A DNA stretch of 64,000 nt from Aequorivita marisscotiae (GCF_029814825.1 NZ_CP122379.1:682001-746000); one strand, 5' to 3'; counted from the stretch's first letter, positions 25,307 to 34,017 are shown. The notes: generated by a model not told the origin, from the letters alone. Translations and numbers: made by a program.

Positions 25307-26908
25307 TTATTCTGAAACTGGTGCTCCTGCTAGTATTTCGTCATTGGCGTACGATTCAAACTTGGCAAAGTTTTCCTTAAACGAGTTTGCCAATTCTTTG
25401 GCTTGAATATCGTAAGCTTTTTTATTCTTCCAAGTATCTTTTGGATTTAAAATTTCGGCTGGAACATTGGGGCAGGATTTTGGCATCATCAAGTTGAAAA
25501 TTGGATGTTTTTCAAATTCTACATCCTTTAGTTTTCCATCTAGTGCAGCTGCAATCATAGCACGGGTATATTTAAGCTTCATACGGCTTCCTACGCCGTA
25601 GGGACCGCCGGTCCAACCTGTGTTTACCAACCAAACATTAACGCCAGAATCTTTCATCTTTTTGCTTAACATTTCGGCATATTCGGTAGGGTGAAGCAGC
25701 ATAAACGGCGCTCCAAAACATGCCGAAAAGTTTGGTGTTGGTTCGTTAATTCCATCTTCGGTACCCGCCACTTTGGCTGTATAACCACTTATAAAATGAT
25801 AGGCCGCTTGTCCCGGAGTTAGTTTTGAAATAGGAGGCAATACCCCAAATGCGTCTGCCGTTAAAAAGAAAATGTTCTTTGGGTTTTCACCAATAGACGG
25901 CACTTGAATATTATTAATGTGGTAAATAGGGTAGCTTACACGTGTATTTTGTGTAATTGAAGTATTGGAAAAATCCACCTCGCCCTTATCATCCATGATT
26001 ACATTTTCAAGGAGGGCTCCAGGCTTTATTGCGTTAAAAATATCTGGTTCGTTCTCTTCAGAGAGGTTTATTACTTTTGCGTAACAACCACCTTCAAAGT
26101 TAAATATTTTGTTGTCTGCGGTCCAACCGTGTTCATCATCACCAATTAACTTTCGTTCCGGATCTGCAGATAGTGTGGTTTTTCCAGTTCCAGAAAGCCC
26201 AAAGAAAATAGCGGTTTCTCCATCATCACCCACATTTGCCGAGCAGTGCATTGGCATGGTGTTTTTATTTACTGGTAGTATAAAGTTAAGGGCAGAGAAA
26301 ATTCCTTTTTTAATTTCGCCGGTGTAGCCTGTTCCACCAATTAAGGCAATTTTTCTAGTAAAATTTAGAATTGCAAAATTGTGTTGTCTGGTGCCATCAA
26401 CTTCTGGGTCTGCCATAAATCCCGGAGCATTTACGATAAGCCATTCGGGATCAAAGGAAGCCAATTCATCTTCATTTGGACGCAAAAACATATTGTGGGC
26501 AAATAAATTGCACCAAGGTGTTTCATTAATTACACGTATATTTAATTTGTAGTCTTCATCAGCGCAGGCGTAACTGTCGCGCACATATACTTCCTTTTCA
26601 GAAAGATAATCGGTAACCCGATCATATAGTTTATCAAACATATCAGATGGAAAGGGAATATTTATATTTCCCCACCATACTCTCTCACGGGTAACATCGT
26701 CTTTCACAATAAACCTATCTTTAGGAGACCTTCCAGTAAATTCTCCCGTATTTACTGCCAGGGCGCCACTAGCGGCTTCAGTTCCCTGTCCTTTTTGTAA
26801 TGTTTCGCTGTGAAGCTCTTGAGAAGAAAGTTGATATTTAACTTTTGCGTTTTTGATTCCGTATTTTTCAATCGAAATCGTTTTCGTAGCTTGGTTTTTA
26901 TCGACCAT
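25307..26908 (-). CDS. pckA: phosphoenolpyruvate carboxykinase (ATP)
   Basis: Converts oxaloacetate plus ATP to PEP and CO2, the entry step of gluconeogenesis. From ATG 26908 the product is 533 residues. RSPKDRFIV near the N-terminus, the kinase-1a P-loop GLSGTGKTTLSADP, the kinase-2 motif (LIGDDEHGW) and the adenine-binding NTGWTGGPYGVGSRM are all present. The frame to 26944 is rejected as the family starts near this ATG. A -7 box TACTTTTG lies at 26933-26940. Confidence 0.97.
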   Translation of the reverse strand: MVDKNQATKTISIEKYGIKNAKVKYQLSSQELHSETLQKGQGTEAASGALAVNTGEFTGRSPKDRFIVKDDVTRERVWWGNINIPFPSDMFDKLYDRVTDYLSEKEVYVRDSYACADEDYKLNIRVINETPWCNLFAHNMFLRPNEDELASFDPEWLIVNAPGFMADPEVDGTRQHNFAILNFTRKIALIGGTGYTGEIKKGIFSALNFILPVNKNTMPMHCSANVGDDGETAIFFGLSGTGKTTLSADPERKLIGDDEHGWTADNKIFNFEGGCYAKVINLSEENEPDIFNAIKPGALLENVIMDDKGEVDFSNTSITQNTRVSYPIYHINNIQVPSIGENPKNIFFLTADAFGVLPPISKLTPGQAAYHFISGYTAKVAGTEDGINEPTPNFSACFGAPFMLLHPTEYAEMLSKKMKDSGVNVWLVNTGWTGGPYGVGSRMKLKYTRAMIAAALDGKLKDVEFEKHPIFNLMMPKSCPNVPAEILNPKDTWKNKKAYDIQAKELANSFKENFAKFESYANDEILAGAPVSE

Positions 26909-26981
26909 ACCTTTTTTAGATTTTGTAGAGTACAAAAGTAGCAAATCTTATAGAGATTGAAGAAAAATAAAAAAACAATTA

Positions 26982-27377
26982 TTACTTCTTTAAGGAAAGC
27001 ACCGAATAGCCCAAATAAATCCAACCTATTATAAACGTTAATCCGCCGAGAGGCGTAACAAAACCAATACTAGCCGAATTAAAAGGCAAAATTTCGTTTA
27101 ATGCTAGCAAATAAATTGAACCTGAAAAAAACAGTATTCCTATTATAAAAAACCAGAATACCGTTTTTTTTATTTTTAATGGAATAGCAGGTGCCAATCC
27201 CAATGCCAAAATAGCCAAACAATGATACATTTGGTACCGTACGCCTGTTTCAAAAGTTACCAAGGCCGCGGGCGCTACCAAATTCTTTAAACCGTGCGCC
27301 CCAAAGGCTCCAATTGCAATGGTAGCAGCAGCAAGAAAAGTAGCCGTCACCACCATATTTTTATTGAAATCTGTCAT
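26982..27377 (-). CDS. DUF423 membrane protein
   Basis: The 131-residue, four-helix membrane protein of the DUF423/YgdD family has GAFGAHGLKNL near the N-terminus and FVTPLGGLTFIIGWIYLGYS at the C-terminus. It is widespread and of unknown function. It is divergent from the saccharopine dehydrogenase gene, with a 72-base intergenic region. Confidence 0.88.
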   Translation of the reverse strand: MTDFNKNMVVTATFLAAATIAIGAFGAHGLKNLVAPAALVTFETGVRYQMYHCLAILALGLAPAIPLKIKKTVFWFFIIGILFFSGSIYLLALNEILPFNSASIGFVTPLGGLTFIIGWIYLGYSVLSLKK

Positions 27378-27449
27378 TTTTAAATTTTGGAATTAGTAAT
27401 TTCGTGCCATACAAAATCTACCCTCAAAGTTAACAAAAAAACTCCCCCG

Positions 27450-28817
27450 ATGAGAAACATTTTAATTATAGGCGCCGGAAGATCTGCCGCAAGCTTAATA
27501 CGTTATTTATTAGATAAAAGCGAAAAAGAAAACCTTTTTATTACCATAGGGGACATTTCCATACAGTCTGCGCAAAAGTTCACTGAAGGTCATAACAACG
27601 CACGCGGAATTTTGCTGGACGTATTTAACGAAGTGCAGCGCAAGGAAGCTGTTTTAAATAGCGATCTGGTAATTTCTATGCTGCCAGCGCGCTACCATAT
27701 TGAGGTGGCCAAAGATTGTTTGGAATACGGAAAACACATGGTTACCGCTTCTTATGTAAGTAAGGAAATGCAGGCATTAAATCACAAAGCCGAAGCAAAA
27801 GGTTTGGTTTTTATGAATGAAATAGGTCTAGACCCTGGAGTAGATCATATGAGCGCCATGCAGGTTATAGACCGAATTCGTGCAAAAGGTGGCAAAATGC
27901 TTCTTTTTGAATCATTTTGCGGCGGTTTGATCGCTCCCGAAAGCGATAATAATTTGTGGAATTACAAATTTACATGGAATCCTAGAAACGTAGTATTAGC
28001 GGGCCAAGGCGGTGCCGCGGAATTTATTCAGGAAGGAAGGTATAAATACATACCGTACCACAGACTTTTCCGAAGAACCGAATTTATAAATATTGAAGGC
28101 TACGGAAAATTTGAAGTATTGGCAAATAGAAATTCGTTACAATACCAATCTGTTTACTGCCTCGACAATATTCTTACACTTTATCGCGGAACCATTAGAA
28201 GAGTTGGTTTTAGCAAGGCTTGGAATATGTTTGTGCAATTGGGAATGACCGACGATACATATATAATTCCGGATTCCAAAAACTTAACATATCGCGAATT
28301 TGTAAATTTATTTCTGGCGTATTCACCAACAGATACAGTTGAACTGAAACTTCGTTACGCGCTTAAAATAGACCAAGACGATTTAATGTGGGAAAAATTA
28401 GTGGAATTAGACATTTTCAATAAGGAAAAAACAATAGGTATTGAAAATGCAACCCCAGCCATGGCGCTTCAAAAAATATTGGAAGAAAAATGGACCTTGG
28501 CACCGGAAGATAAAGATATGATTGTAATGTATCACAAATTCGGTTACGAATTAGATGGTAAAAAACACCAAATTGACAGCCATATGGCTTTAATTGGCGA
28601 AGACCAAACCCATACGGCTATGGCAAAAACAGTTGGTTTGCCGGTTGCAATTGCTGCTGTAAAAATTTTAAATGGTGAAATAAATACACCCGGCGTTCAA
28701 CGACCAATTGCAAAAGAAGTTTATGAACCAATTTTAAAAGAACTGGAGGAAAATGGCGTTATTTTCCGCGAAGAAGAAGTAAGATACCTAGGGTATAATC
28801 CAGATAACCTAAGTTAA
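27450..28817 (+). CDS. saccharopine dehydrogenase family protein
   Basis: The 455 residues have an N-terminal Rossmann NAD(P) site (ILIIGAGRSAASLI) and the large saccharopine dehydrogenase C-terminal domain (NEIGLDPGVDHMSAMQVID, FCGGLIAPESDNNLWNYKFTW). It matches LYS9-type enzymes, which split saccharopine to glutamate and 2-aminoadipate semialdehyde or run in reverse. Without a linked lysine-ketoglutarate reductase, the direction is inferred as lysine catabolism, which would feed into the glutaryl-CoA dehydrogenase at 6428. ATG 27450 matches the domain start; the upstream 21 codons overlap the DUF423 promoter side. Confidence 0.88.
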   Translation: MRNILIIGAGRSAASLIRYLLDKSEKENLFITIGDISIQSAQKFTEGHNNARGILLDVFNEVQRKEAVLNSDLVISMLPARYHIEVAKDCLEYGKHMVTASYVSKEMQALNHKAEAKGLVFMNEIGLDPGVDHMSAMQVIDRIRAKGGKMLLFESFCGGLIAPESDNNLWNYKFTWNPRNVVLAGQGGAAEFIQEGRYKYIPYHRLFRRTEFINIEGYGKFEVLANRNSLQYQSVYCLDNILTLYRGTIRRVGFSKAWNMFVQLGMTDDTYIIPDSKNLTYREFVNLFLAYSPTDTVELKLRYALKIDQDDLMWEKLVELDIFNKEKTIGIENATPAMALQKILEEKWTLAPEDKDMIVMYHKFGYELDGKKHQIDSHMALIGEDQTHTAMAKTVGLPVAIAAVKILNGEINTPGVQRPIAKEVYEPILKELEENGVIFREEEVRYLGYNPDNLS

Positions 28818-28844
28818 ATAATGCGCATTACACATTTACGATAC

Positions 28845-28879
28845 CAAAAAAACCCGCGAAATTCGCGGGTTTTTTATTT
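28845..28879 (+). terminator. terminator after saccharopine dehydrogenase gene
   Basis: A near-perfect palindrome AAAAAACCCGCGAAT/ATTCGCGGGTTTTTT with T-run. Probably also serves the convergent peptidase gene. Confidence 0.92.
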
Positions 28880-28903
28880 CAATAAATTATTTAAAATCGT
28901 TTA

Positions 28904-29593
28904 TTATCTTCTTCCCATGAAAATAGAGATAAAGTAAAGCAGGGTTGCTAAAGACCCAAGCGCCGCAACTACATACGTTCGCGCAGCCCATTTTAAGGCA
29001 TCTTTTGCACCATCGTGTTCTTTTGGAGTAACCATATTATTGGTTTCTAACCAAACCAAGGCACGCTTACTCGCATCAAACTCCACCGGAAGGGTAATAA
29101 ATGCAAATGCCGTAGTTACAGCGAAAAGTATAATACCAACGCCAAAAATCCAAGTGCCAAACGCCGATCCGGTTGCGAATAAAATAATACCCGCCATAAT
29201 TACAAAATTAGACAGTTTACTGGAAACACTTACCGCCGGAACAATGGTTGATCGTAGCTTTAACCAACTATAAGCAGTAGCATGCTGCACCGCGTGGCCG
29301 CATTCATGGGCAGCAACGGCTGCCGCAGCTGCATTGCGCTGCATATAAACCGGCTCACTTAAGTTTACAGTTTTCTTGGCAGGGTCGTAATGATCTGTTA
29401 ATTGACCGGGCACCGAAATTACCTGAACATCGGTTATACCGTTATCTGCCAACATTTTTTCAGCAATTTCCTTTCCGCTCATTCCATTCTGAAGATGGAT
29501 TTTGCTGTATTCCTTAAATTTACTTTTTAGTTTATGGCTCACGTACCAACTCACCAAAAAAATAATTCCTGCAATTATATAGTATCCAAACAT
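28904..29593 (-). CDS. YugP-type neutral zinc metallopeptidase
   Basis: The 229-residue membrane-embedded peptidase of the Zn_peptidase_2 family has an N-terminal helix (YYIIAGIIFLVSWYVS), zinc motif AAHECGHAVQHA (HEXXH-type HECGH) and two or three later helices. The third ligand Glu lies in the LPVEFDASKRA motif. The substrate is unknown. Monocistronic. Confidence 0.9.
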   Translation of the reverse strand: MFGYYIIAGIIFLVSWYVSHKLKSKFKEYSKIHLQNGMSGKEIAEKMLADNGITDVQVISVPGQLTDHYDPAKKTVNLSEPVYMQRNAAAAAVAAHECGHAVQHATAYSWLKLRSTIVPAVSVSSKLSNFVIMAGIILFATGSAFGTWIFGVGIILFAVTTAFAFITLPVEFDASKRALVWLETNNMVTPKEHDGAKDALKWAARTYVVAALGSLATLLYFISIFMGRR

Positions 29594-29645
29594 TTTTTTA
29601 GTTTTTAATTCTTACATCAAATTTAAGCAAAAAGCGTGCAAATTT

Positions 29646-32600
29646 TTAACCAACGATATTCACTATTATTCCGGGTACGATAATTACCTTTTTCGGTGTT
29701 CTTCCCTCTAAATACTGGGCTGTCTTCTCATGTGCCATTACGGCAGATTCAATTTCGTCTTTGCTTAAATCTAATGGAAGTTTCATCGTAAAACGCATTT
29801 TTCCGTTGAAAGATATTGGGTATTCCTTTGTACTTTCAACCAAATATTTCTGTTCAAACTTTGGAAATGGCGCCGTGGAAATACTTTCTGAATGCCCCAA
29901 CTTTTGCCATAGCTCTTCCGCAATATGTGGCGCATAGGGCGAAATAAGAATAATAAAAGGTTCCAATACTTCGCGCGAATTACATTTTTGCGCAGTAAGC
30001 TCATTCACCGCAATCATAAACGACGAAACCGAAGTATTAAAGCTGAAGTCTTCAATATCTTCCTGTACTTTTTTGATGGTTTTATGAAGCGTTTTTAAGG
30101 CCTCCCTCTTGTCCCCCTCCGGCTCCCCCAAAGGGGGAGTGTCTGCGACGTAAAATGAATCATCTGGGCCCGTATGATACAATTTCCAAAGTTTTTTTAG
30201 GAAACCGTGCACGCCGGTAATTCCTGCGGTGTTCCACGGTTTTGCTTGTTCCAACGGGCCGAGGAACATTTCGTACATTCTTAGAGTATCGGCCCCGTAT
30301 TGGTTGCAAATATCATCGGGATTTACCACGTTGTATTTGCTTTTGGACATTTTTTCTACTTCGCGGGAAACTTTAAAGTCCCCTCCCGTCCTCCCCAAAG
30401 GGGAGGAGTTTGGTTCGTAATTACTTCCATCTTCTAAAATAAAAATAGCGTCTTTATATTCTTCACGCCAGTTTTTAAAGGTTTCTATGTCTAATTCATT
30501 TGAATTGTTTACAAATGAAACATCTGAGTGTATTGGTTGCGTATTATAATCTTTGGCCAAAGTAGCAGAAACAAACTTATTTTCTCCTTCAATTCGGTGC
30601 ACAAACGCACTCTCCCCCAAAATCATTCCTTGATTTATCAGCTTTTTAAAAGGTTCCTCTACGGGCACCAATCCGCGGTCGTGCATAAACTTTACCCAAA
30701 AACGGCTGTACAACAAATGGCCAGTTGCGTGCTCGCTTCCGCCTATGTATAAATCCACATTTTTCCAATAATTTAATGCTTCTTTTGAGGCGAAAACTTC
30801 GTTGCGCATTTCACTTTCCATATATCGGAAAAAGTACCAACTGCTGCCCGCCCAACCCGGCATGGTGTTCAATTCCAAAGGAAAAACGGTTTTGTAGTCA
30901 ATCAACTGACAACTGACAACTGACAACTGTTTTTCATCCCACGCCCAGTCATCGGCGCGGCCCAACGGTGGCTCGCCTTCTTCGGTGGGCAAATATTTTT
31001 CAACATCGGGGAGGCGTAATGGCAAACATTTGGTTGGAATTGCATATGGCATTCCGTCTTTATAATAAATCGGGAAGGGCTCACCCCAATAGCGCTGGCG
31101 GCTAAAAACTGCATCGCGCAAACGGTAATTTATTTTTCCTTCTCCAATTCCTTTTTCTTCCAAAGCAGTAATTATTTTTTCCATTGCTTCGGAATAGTTT
31201 AACCCATTTAAAAAATCGCTGTTGGTGATGATTGTATTTTCTTTATCGGAATAGGCTTCCTCCGAAATATCGGCATCTTTAAAAATATTTGGAATAGGGA
31301 TGTTGAAATGCTTGGCAAATTCATAATCGCGTTGATCGCCGCAGGGAACGCTCATAACAGCGCCCGTTCCGTAGCCCGCCAACACATAATCGCCAATCCA
31401 AATTGGGATTGGTTCTTTTGTAAACGGATGCTCTGCATACGCGCCGGTAAACACACCTGTTATGGTTTTTACATCGGCCATTCGTTCGCGTTCGCTGCGT
31501 TTTGCGGTGGCTTCAACATAGTTTTCTACGGCTTCTTTTTGTTCAGCGGTAGTGATTTTTGAAACTAATTCGTGCTCTGGCGCCAAAACCATAAAACTTA
31601 CACCGAAGATTGTGTCGGGACGGGTTGTAAACACGGGAATTGTCCCCCTTGCCCCCAAAGGGGGGATTAAGGCCTCCTCTAAATCCTCTAGTTTGGGTAT
31701 GATTTCTAAGGTTTCATTAATTTTTGAAATCACCTTTTCTAGATTGTGAAAGACTTCGTTATTGGTAAAATGTAAAATTTTAAAACCTTTTTTTTCTTTT
31801 AAAAGCAATTCCCGCTCTCCATCCTTTTCTAATTGATATTGATGAATTTCACCATCAACTTCAATTATTAATCTTTTAGAAAGACAAACAAAATCAACTA
31901 TATAGTTGTCGATGGGATGTTGTTGACGAAATTTATATCCCGTTTTTTTTGTTTTTAATTCGTTCCATAAAAGTGCTTCAGCTTTCGTTGGATTTTTACG
32001 CATTTCTTTAGCTCGCGAAAGTAAAGTGCCAATTATTTTGGAATTGCCTGTTAAATACTCAGCACTACTTGCCCCCCCAACTTCGGAGGGGGTTAGGGGG
32101 AGGACTTTGAATTCTACGCTTGCTCCCTTCGAACGCCCAATCCAGTTGGTTTGGGAATCCTTCAATGGTTGCGGCCAATCTATATTCTCGAGTCCGTCAA
32201 GCAAACGCTGGGCGTAAGCGGTAATACGCATACTCCATTGTTTCATTTTTTTTCGAACAACAGGATAGCCACCGCGTTCGGAAACGCCGTTTACTATTTC
32301 GTCATTCGCCAAAACGGTACCGAGTTGCGGGCACCAGTTTACTTCCGTTTCGGCTAAATATGTTAATCTGTATTTTAGAAGAATTTCCTGTTTTTCGGTT
32401 TCTGAAAAATCGAGCCATTCCGAAGCCGTAAAATGTGCAATTCCATCATCACAAACCGCATTTATATGAATATTTCCTTCAGAAGAAAAAATACTTCGCA
32501 GCTCTTCTATTGAACGTGCCTTGTTTAAATCTGTATCGTACCAACTATCAAACAACTGCAGAAAAATCCACTGGGTCCATTTATAATATTCGGGATCGCT

Positions 32601-33032
32601 GGTGCGCACTTCGCGACTCCAGTCAAACGAAAACCCTATTTTATCGAGTTGTTTGCGATAACCATCAATTTTATTACCACTGTTATCTACGCCACCTTCA
32701 ATATTCACTTTAGTGGTTTGTGCCGGATGTTGCCCCGTTTGTATGGCGTATTGCTCTGCTGGCAATCCAAAAGAATCATAGCCCATAGGGTGCAAAACAT
32801 TAAAACCTTGGTGGCGTTTAAAACGCGCATACACATCGCTGGCAATATAGCCTAAAGGATGCCCAACATGCAGACCCGCACCGGAAGGATAGGGAAACAT
32901 ATCTAAAACGTAATAGGGCTCCCCCAGCCCTTCCGAAGGAGGGGATCCTGGATTTTTAGCCTTAAAGGTTTCGTTTTCGGCCCAATGTTTCTGCCACTTT
33001 GCCTCTATTTCGTTGAAGTGATATTTGCCCAT
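29646..33032 (-). CDS. leuS: leucine--tRNA ligase with in-frame mobile insertions, including a DUF559 domain
   Basis: Class I synthetase charging tRNA-Leu. The frame encodes 1128 residues, versus roughly 940 expected. Core motifs are intact: HVGH (GLHVGHPLGY, about 53-62), the editing motif TTRPDT (469-474), the editing Asp region and KMSKS (894-898). Extra blocks, seen as G/C-tract or tandem-repeat DNA, are: residues 28-39 (32916-32951), 311-465 holding DUF559 (31638-32102), 702-710 (30903-30929), 876-885 (30377-30410) and 965-977 (30101-30141). None introduces a stop or frameshift. Removing them gives about normal length. The gene is monocistronic and, being the only leuS here, is presumably functional with the insertions tolerated in surface loops. 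Confidence 0.95.
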   Translation of the reverse strand: MGKYHFNEIEAKWQKHWAENETFKAKNPGSPPSEGLGEPYYVLDMFPYPSGAGLHVGHPLGYIASDVYARFKRHQGFNVLHPMGYDSFGLPAEQYAIQTGQHPAQTTKVNIEGGVDNSGNKIDGYRKQLDKIGFSFDWSREVRTSDPEYYKWTQWIFLQLFDSWYDTDLNKARSIEELRSIFSSEGNIHINAVCDDGIAHFTASEWLDFSETEKQEILLKYRLTYLAETEVNWCPQLGTVLANDEIVNGVSERGGYPVVRKKMKQWSMRITAYAQRLLDGLENIDWPQPLKDSQTNWIGRSKGASVEFKVLPLTPSEVGGASSAEYLTGNSKIIGTLLSRAKEMRKNPTKAEALLWNELKTKKTGYKFRQQHPIDNYIVDFVCLSKRLIIEVDGEIHQYQLEKDGERELLLKEKKGFKILHFTNNEVFHNLEKVISKINETLEIIPKLEDLEEALIPPLGARGTIPVFTTRPDTIFGVSFMVLAPEHELVSKITTAEQKEAVENYVEATAKRSERERMADVKTITGVFTGAYAEHPFTKEPIPIWIGDYVLAGYGTGAVMSVPCGDQRDYEFAKHFNIPIPNIFKDADISEEAYSDKENTIITNSDFLNGLNYSEAMEKIITALEEKGIGEGKINYRLRDAVFSRQRYWGEPFPIYYKDGMPYAIPTKCLPLRLPDVEKYLPTEEGEPPLGRADDWAWDEKQLSVVSCQLIDYKTVFPLELNTMPGWAGSSWYFFRYMESEMRNEVFASKEALNYWKNVDLYIGGSEHATGHLLYSRFWVKFMHDRGLVPVEEPFKKLINQGMILGESAFVHRIEGENKFVSATLAKDYNTQPIHSDVSFVNNSNELDIETFKNWREEYKDAIFILEDGSNYEPNSSPLGRTGGDFKVSREVEKMSKSKYNVVNPDDICNQYGADTLRMYEMFLGPLEQAKPWNTAGITGVHGFLKKLWKLYHTGPDDSFYVADTPPLGEPEGDKREALKTLHKTIKKVQEDIEDFSFNTSVSSFMIAVNELTAQKCNSREVLEPFIILISPYAPHIAEELWQKLGHSESISTAPFPKFEQKYLVESTKEYPISFNGKMRFTMKLPLDLSKDEIESAVMAHEKTAQYLEGRTPKKVIIVPGIIVNIVG
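30101..30141 (-). repeat. in-frame G/C-tract palindrome in leuS (C-terminal part)
   Basis: In the coding direction ACTCCCCCTTTGGGGGAG is followed by CCGGAGGGGGACAAGAGGGAG. It adds about 13 residues (TPPLGEPEGDKRE) between GPDDSFYVAD and ALKTLHKTIKKVQEDI, in the anticodon-binding domain region. Confidence 0.75.
30377..30410 (-). repeat. in-frame G/C-tract palindrome next to KMSKS in leuS
   Basis: In the coding direction TCCTCCCCTTTGGGGAGG, then ACGGGAGGGGAC. It adds about 10 residues (SSPLGRTGGD), ending about 8 residues before the KMSKS loop. Same architecture as 30101-30141: a C4-TTT-G4 hairpin plus a second G-tract. Confidence 0.75.
30903..30929 (-). repeat. heptamer tandem repeat inside leuS
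   Basis: Almost four copies of the 7-bp unit CAACTGA (plus strand) encode QLSVVSCQL (residues 702-710) in leuS without breaking the frame. It is a simple repeat of the sort otherwise found between genes in this window. Confidence 0.8.
31638..32103 (-). mobile_element. DUF559 nuclease-like insertion element in leuS with G/C-tract terminal inverted repeats
   Basis: About 155 codons sit in frame inside leuS. The ends are inverted repeats: read inward on each strand, C5-T-N2-C5-short loop-G6 (32071-32103 and 31643-31665). Between them lies a DUF559 domain (residues about 336-445): EALLWNELK, KFRQQHPIDNYIVDF and LIIEVDGEIH. These supply the E352, D380 and E391-x-D393 positions of the Vsr-like PD-(D/E)XK fold. 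There are no intein splice residues at the boundaries. Its coding strand is that of leuS. Mobility is inferred from structure, not shown. Confidence 0.7.
32916..32951 (-). repeat. in-frame G/C-tract palindrome near the leuS N-terminus
   Basis: In the coding direction GGATCCCCTCCTTCGGAAGG, then GCTGGGGGAGCCC. It adds about 12 residues (PGSPPSEGLGEP) between ETFKAKN and YYVLDMFPYPSG, upstream of the HIGH motif. Confidence 0.75.
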
Positions 33033-33120
33033 CTTCTTTTATTCTTTTGAAAAATTATTTCCAATGTTGGAAAGAGCGGCAAATTTAAGGTTTATTAGAA
33101 CAAGTAAAAACCTTAATAAT

Positions 33121-34017
33121 TTAAAAGTTTGGTTGAAGTAAGTTTCCCGAATAAAGCACCCAAGCAATAGATAAAAACGCCACGATATTTATTGCTATTC
33201 CGAAGTACTTTAATTGCTTAACGGTATAAGGCTTCTCTTTAAAGAAAACAAAAATATCTAAAACAAGCCATAGTGAAAAGGCTGCTAAAAAACCGGACAG
33301 CACCCACTCATTAAACCAGTAAAACAGTATAAATACTTCGGTTAAAATTAAAATGAGCACGAGGAGTTTTGTTTTTTTTCGTCCCAATAAAACGGCCGTT
33401 GTTTTTTTACCGGCTAAAACATCGGTTTCAATGTCCATAATTTGCCCAGCCAATTGTGCGTGAAAAGCAAACAACAATAGATATAGAAATGTTTGCCAAG
33501 GCAGCATTTCCAAATCATTTAATAAAATACTAAAAAGTGCCGTAAAGAGATAGCCCACTTGAAATAAAATTTCGAGTGGCGGTCTACGCTTAATTCGAAA
33601 GGGCTTAAAATTGTAAATAATATTCATCACAATCATAAAGAGCAATAACAGAAACATTTCTCTTCCTTTTAAATAAGAAAAGAAAGCTACGCAGGGTAAA
33701 ATAACGGCGGTAATTTGCCAAAAAACTGGTTCCAGTTCCTTTTTGTTAAATTTAGGACCAAAAAGATAATTGCCCTTTCGCGGATTTAAAACATCTGCTT
33801 TGCCATCTGTAAAATCGTTTAGTCCGTATAACAAATAATTCAACGGAAATGTAACAAAAACCAGACCTACCCAAAAGAGGGGCGTCTCCCAGAAACGCGA
33901 AGCTAAGTCAAAGGGAACTAAATAAATCCAAATAACTGGAAACCAAAGTCCCGGTCGGGAAATTTTTAACGATTTAAGCAGGTGTTTAATAATTTTAAAA
34001 AGTTTAAGGCTACACAA
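33121..34017 (-). CDS. UbiA-family prenyltransferase
   Basis: This is an integral membrane prenyltransferase with about eight helices. The first Asp-rich motif is NDFTDGKAD and the second is DIETD; both are needed for Mg-diphosphate binding. It attaches a polyprenyl chain to an acceptor that is not evident here. The start is uncertain. The frame is open to an ATG at 34107, only 6 bases from divergent ftsX. The conserved part begins near ISRPGLWFPVIW, and no ATG lies close to it. TTG 34017 is given as a compromise, although it lies in a possible -7 box (TAAATTTG, 34015-34022). Confidence 0.8.
   Translation of the reverse strand: MCSLKLFKIIKHLLKSLKISRPGLWFPVIWIYLVPFDLASRFWETPLFWVGLVFVTFPLNYLLYGLNDFTDGKADVLNPRKGNYLFGPKFNKKELEPVFWQITAVILPCVAFFSYLKGREMFLLLLFMIVMNIIYNFKPFRIKRRPPLEILFQVGYLFTALFSILLNDLEMLPWQTFLYLLLFAFHAQLAGQIMDIETDVLAGKKTTAVLLGRKKTKLLVLILILTEVFILFYWFNEWVLSGFLAAFSLWLVLDIFVFFKEKPYTVKQLKYFGIAINIVAFLSIAWVLYSGNLLQPNF

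Noticed and set aside
31638..32103. DUF559 insertion in LeuRS as an intein
   Set aside because: No Cys/Ser at the upstream junction, no His-Asn plus Cys/Ser/Thr at the downstream junction, and no Hint-domain blocks; the site is not an active-site motif.
29646..33032. Assembly chimera explaining the long leuS
   Set aside because: The frame is open throughout, all core LeuRS motifs are in order, and each extra block coincides with a palindrome or tandem repeat.
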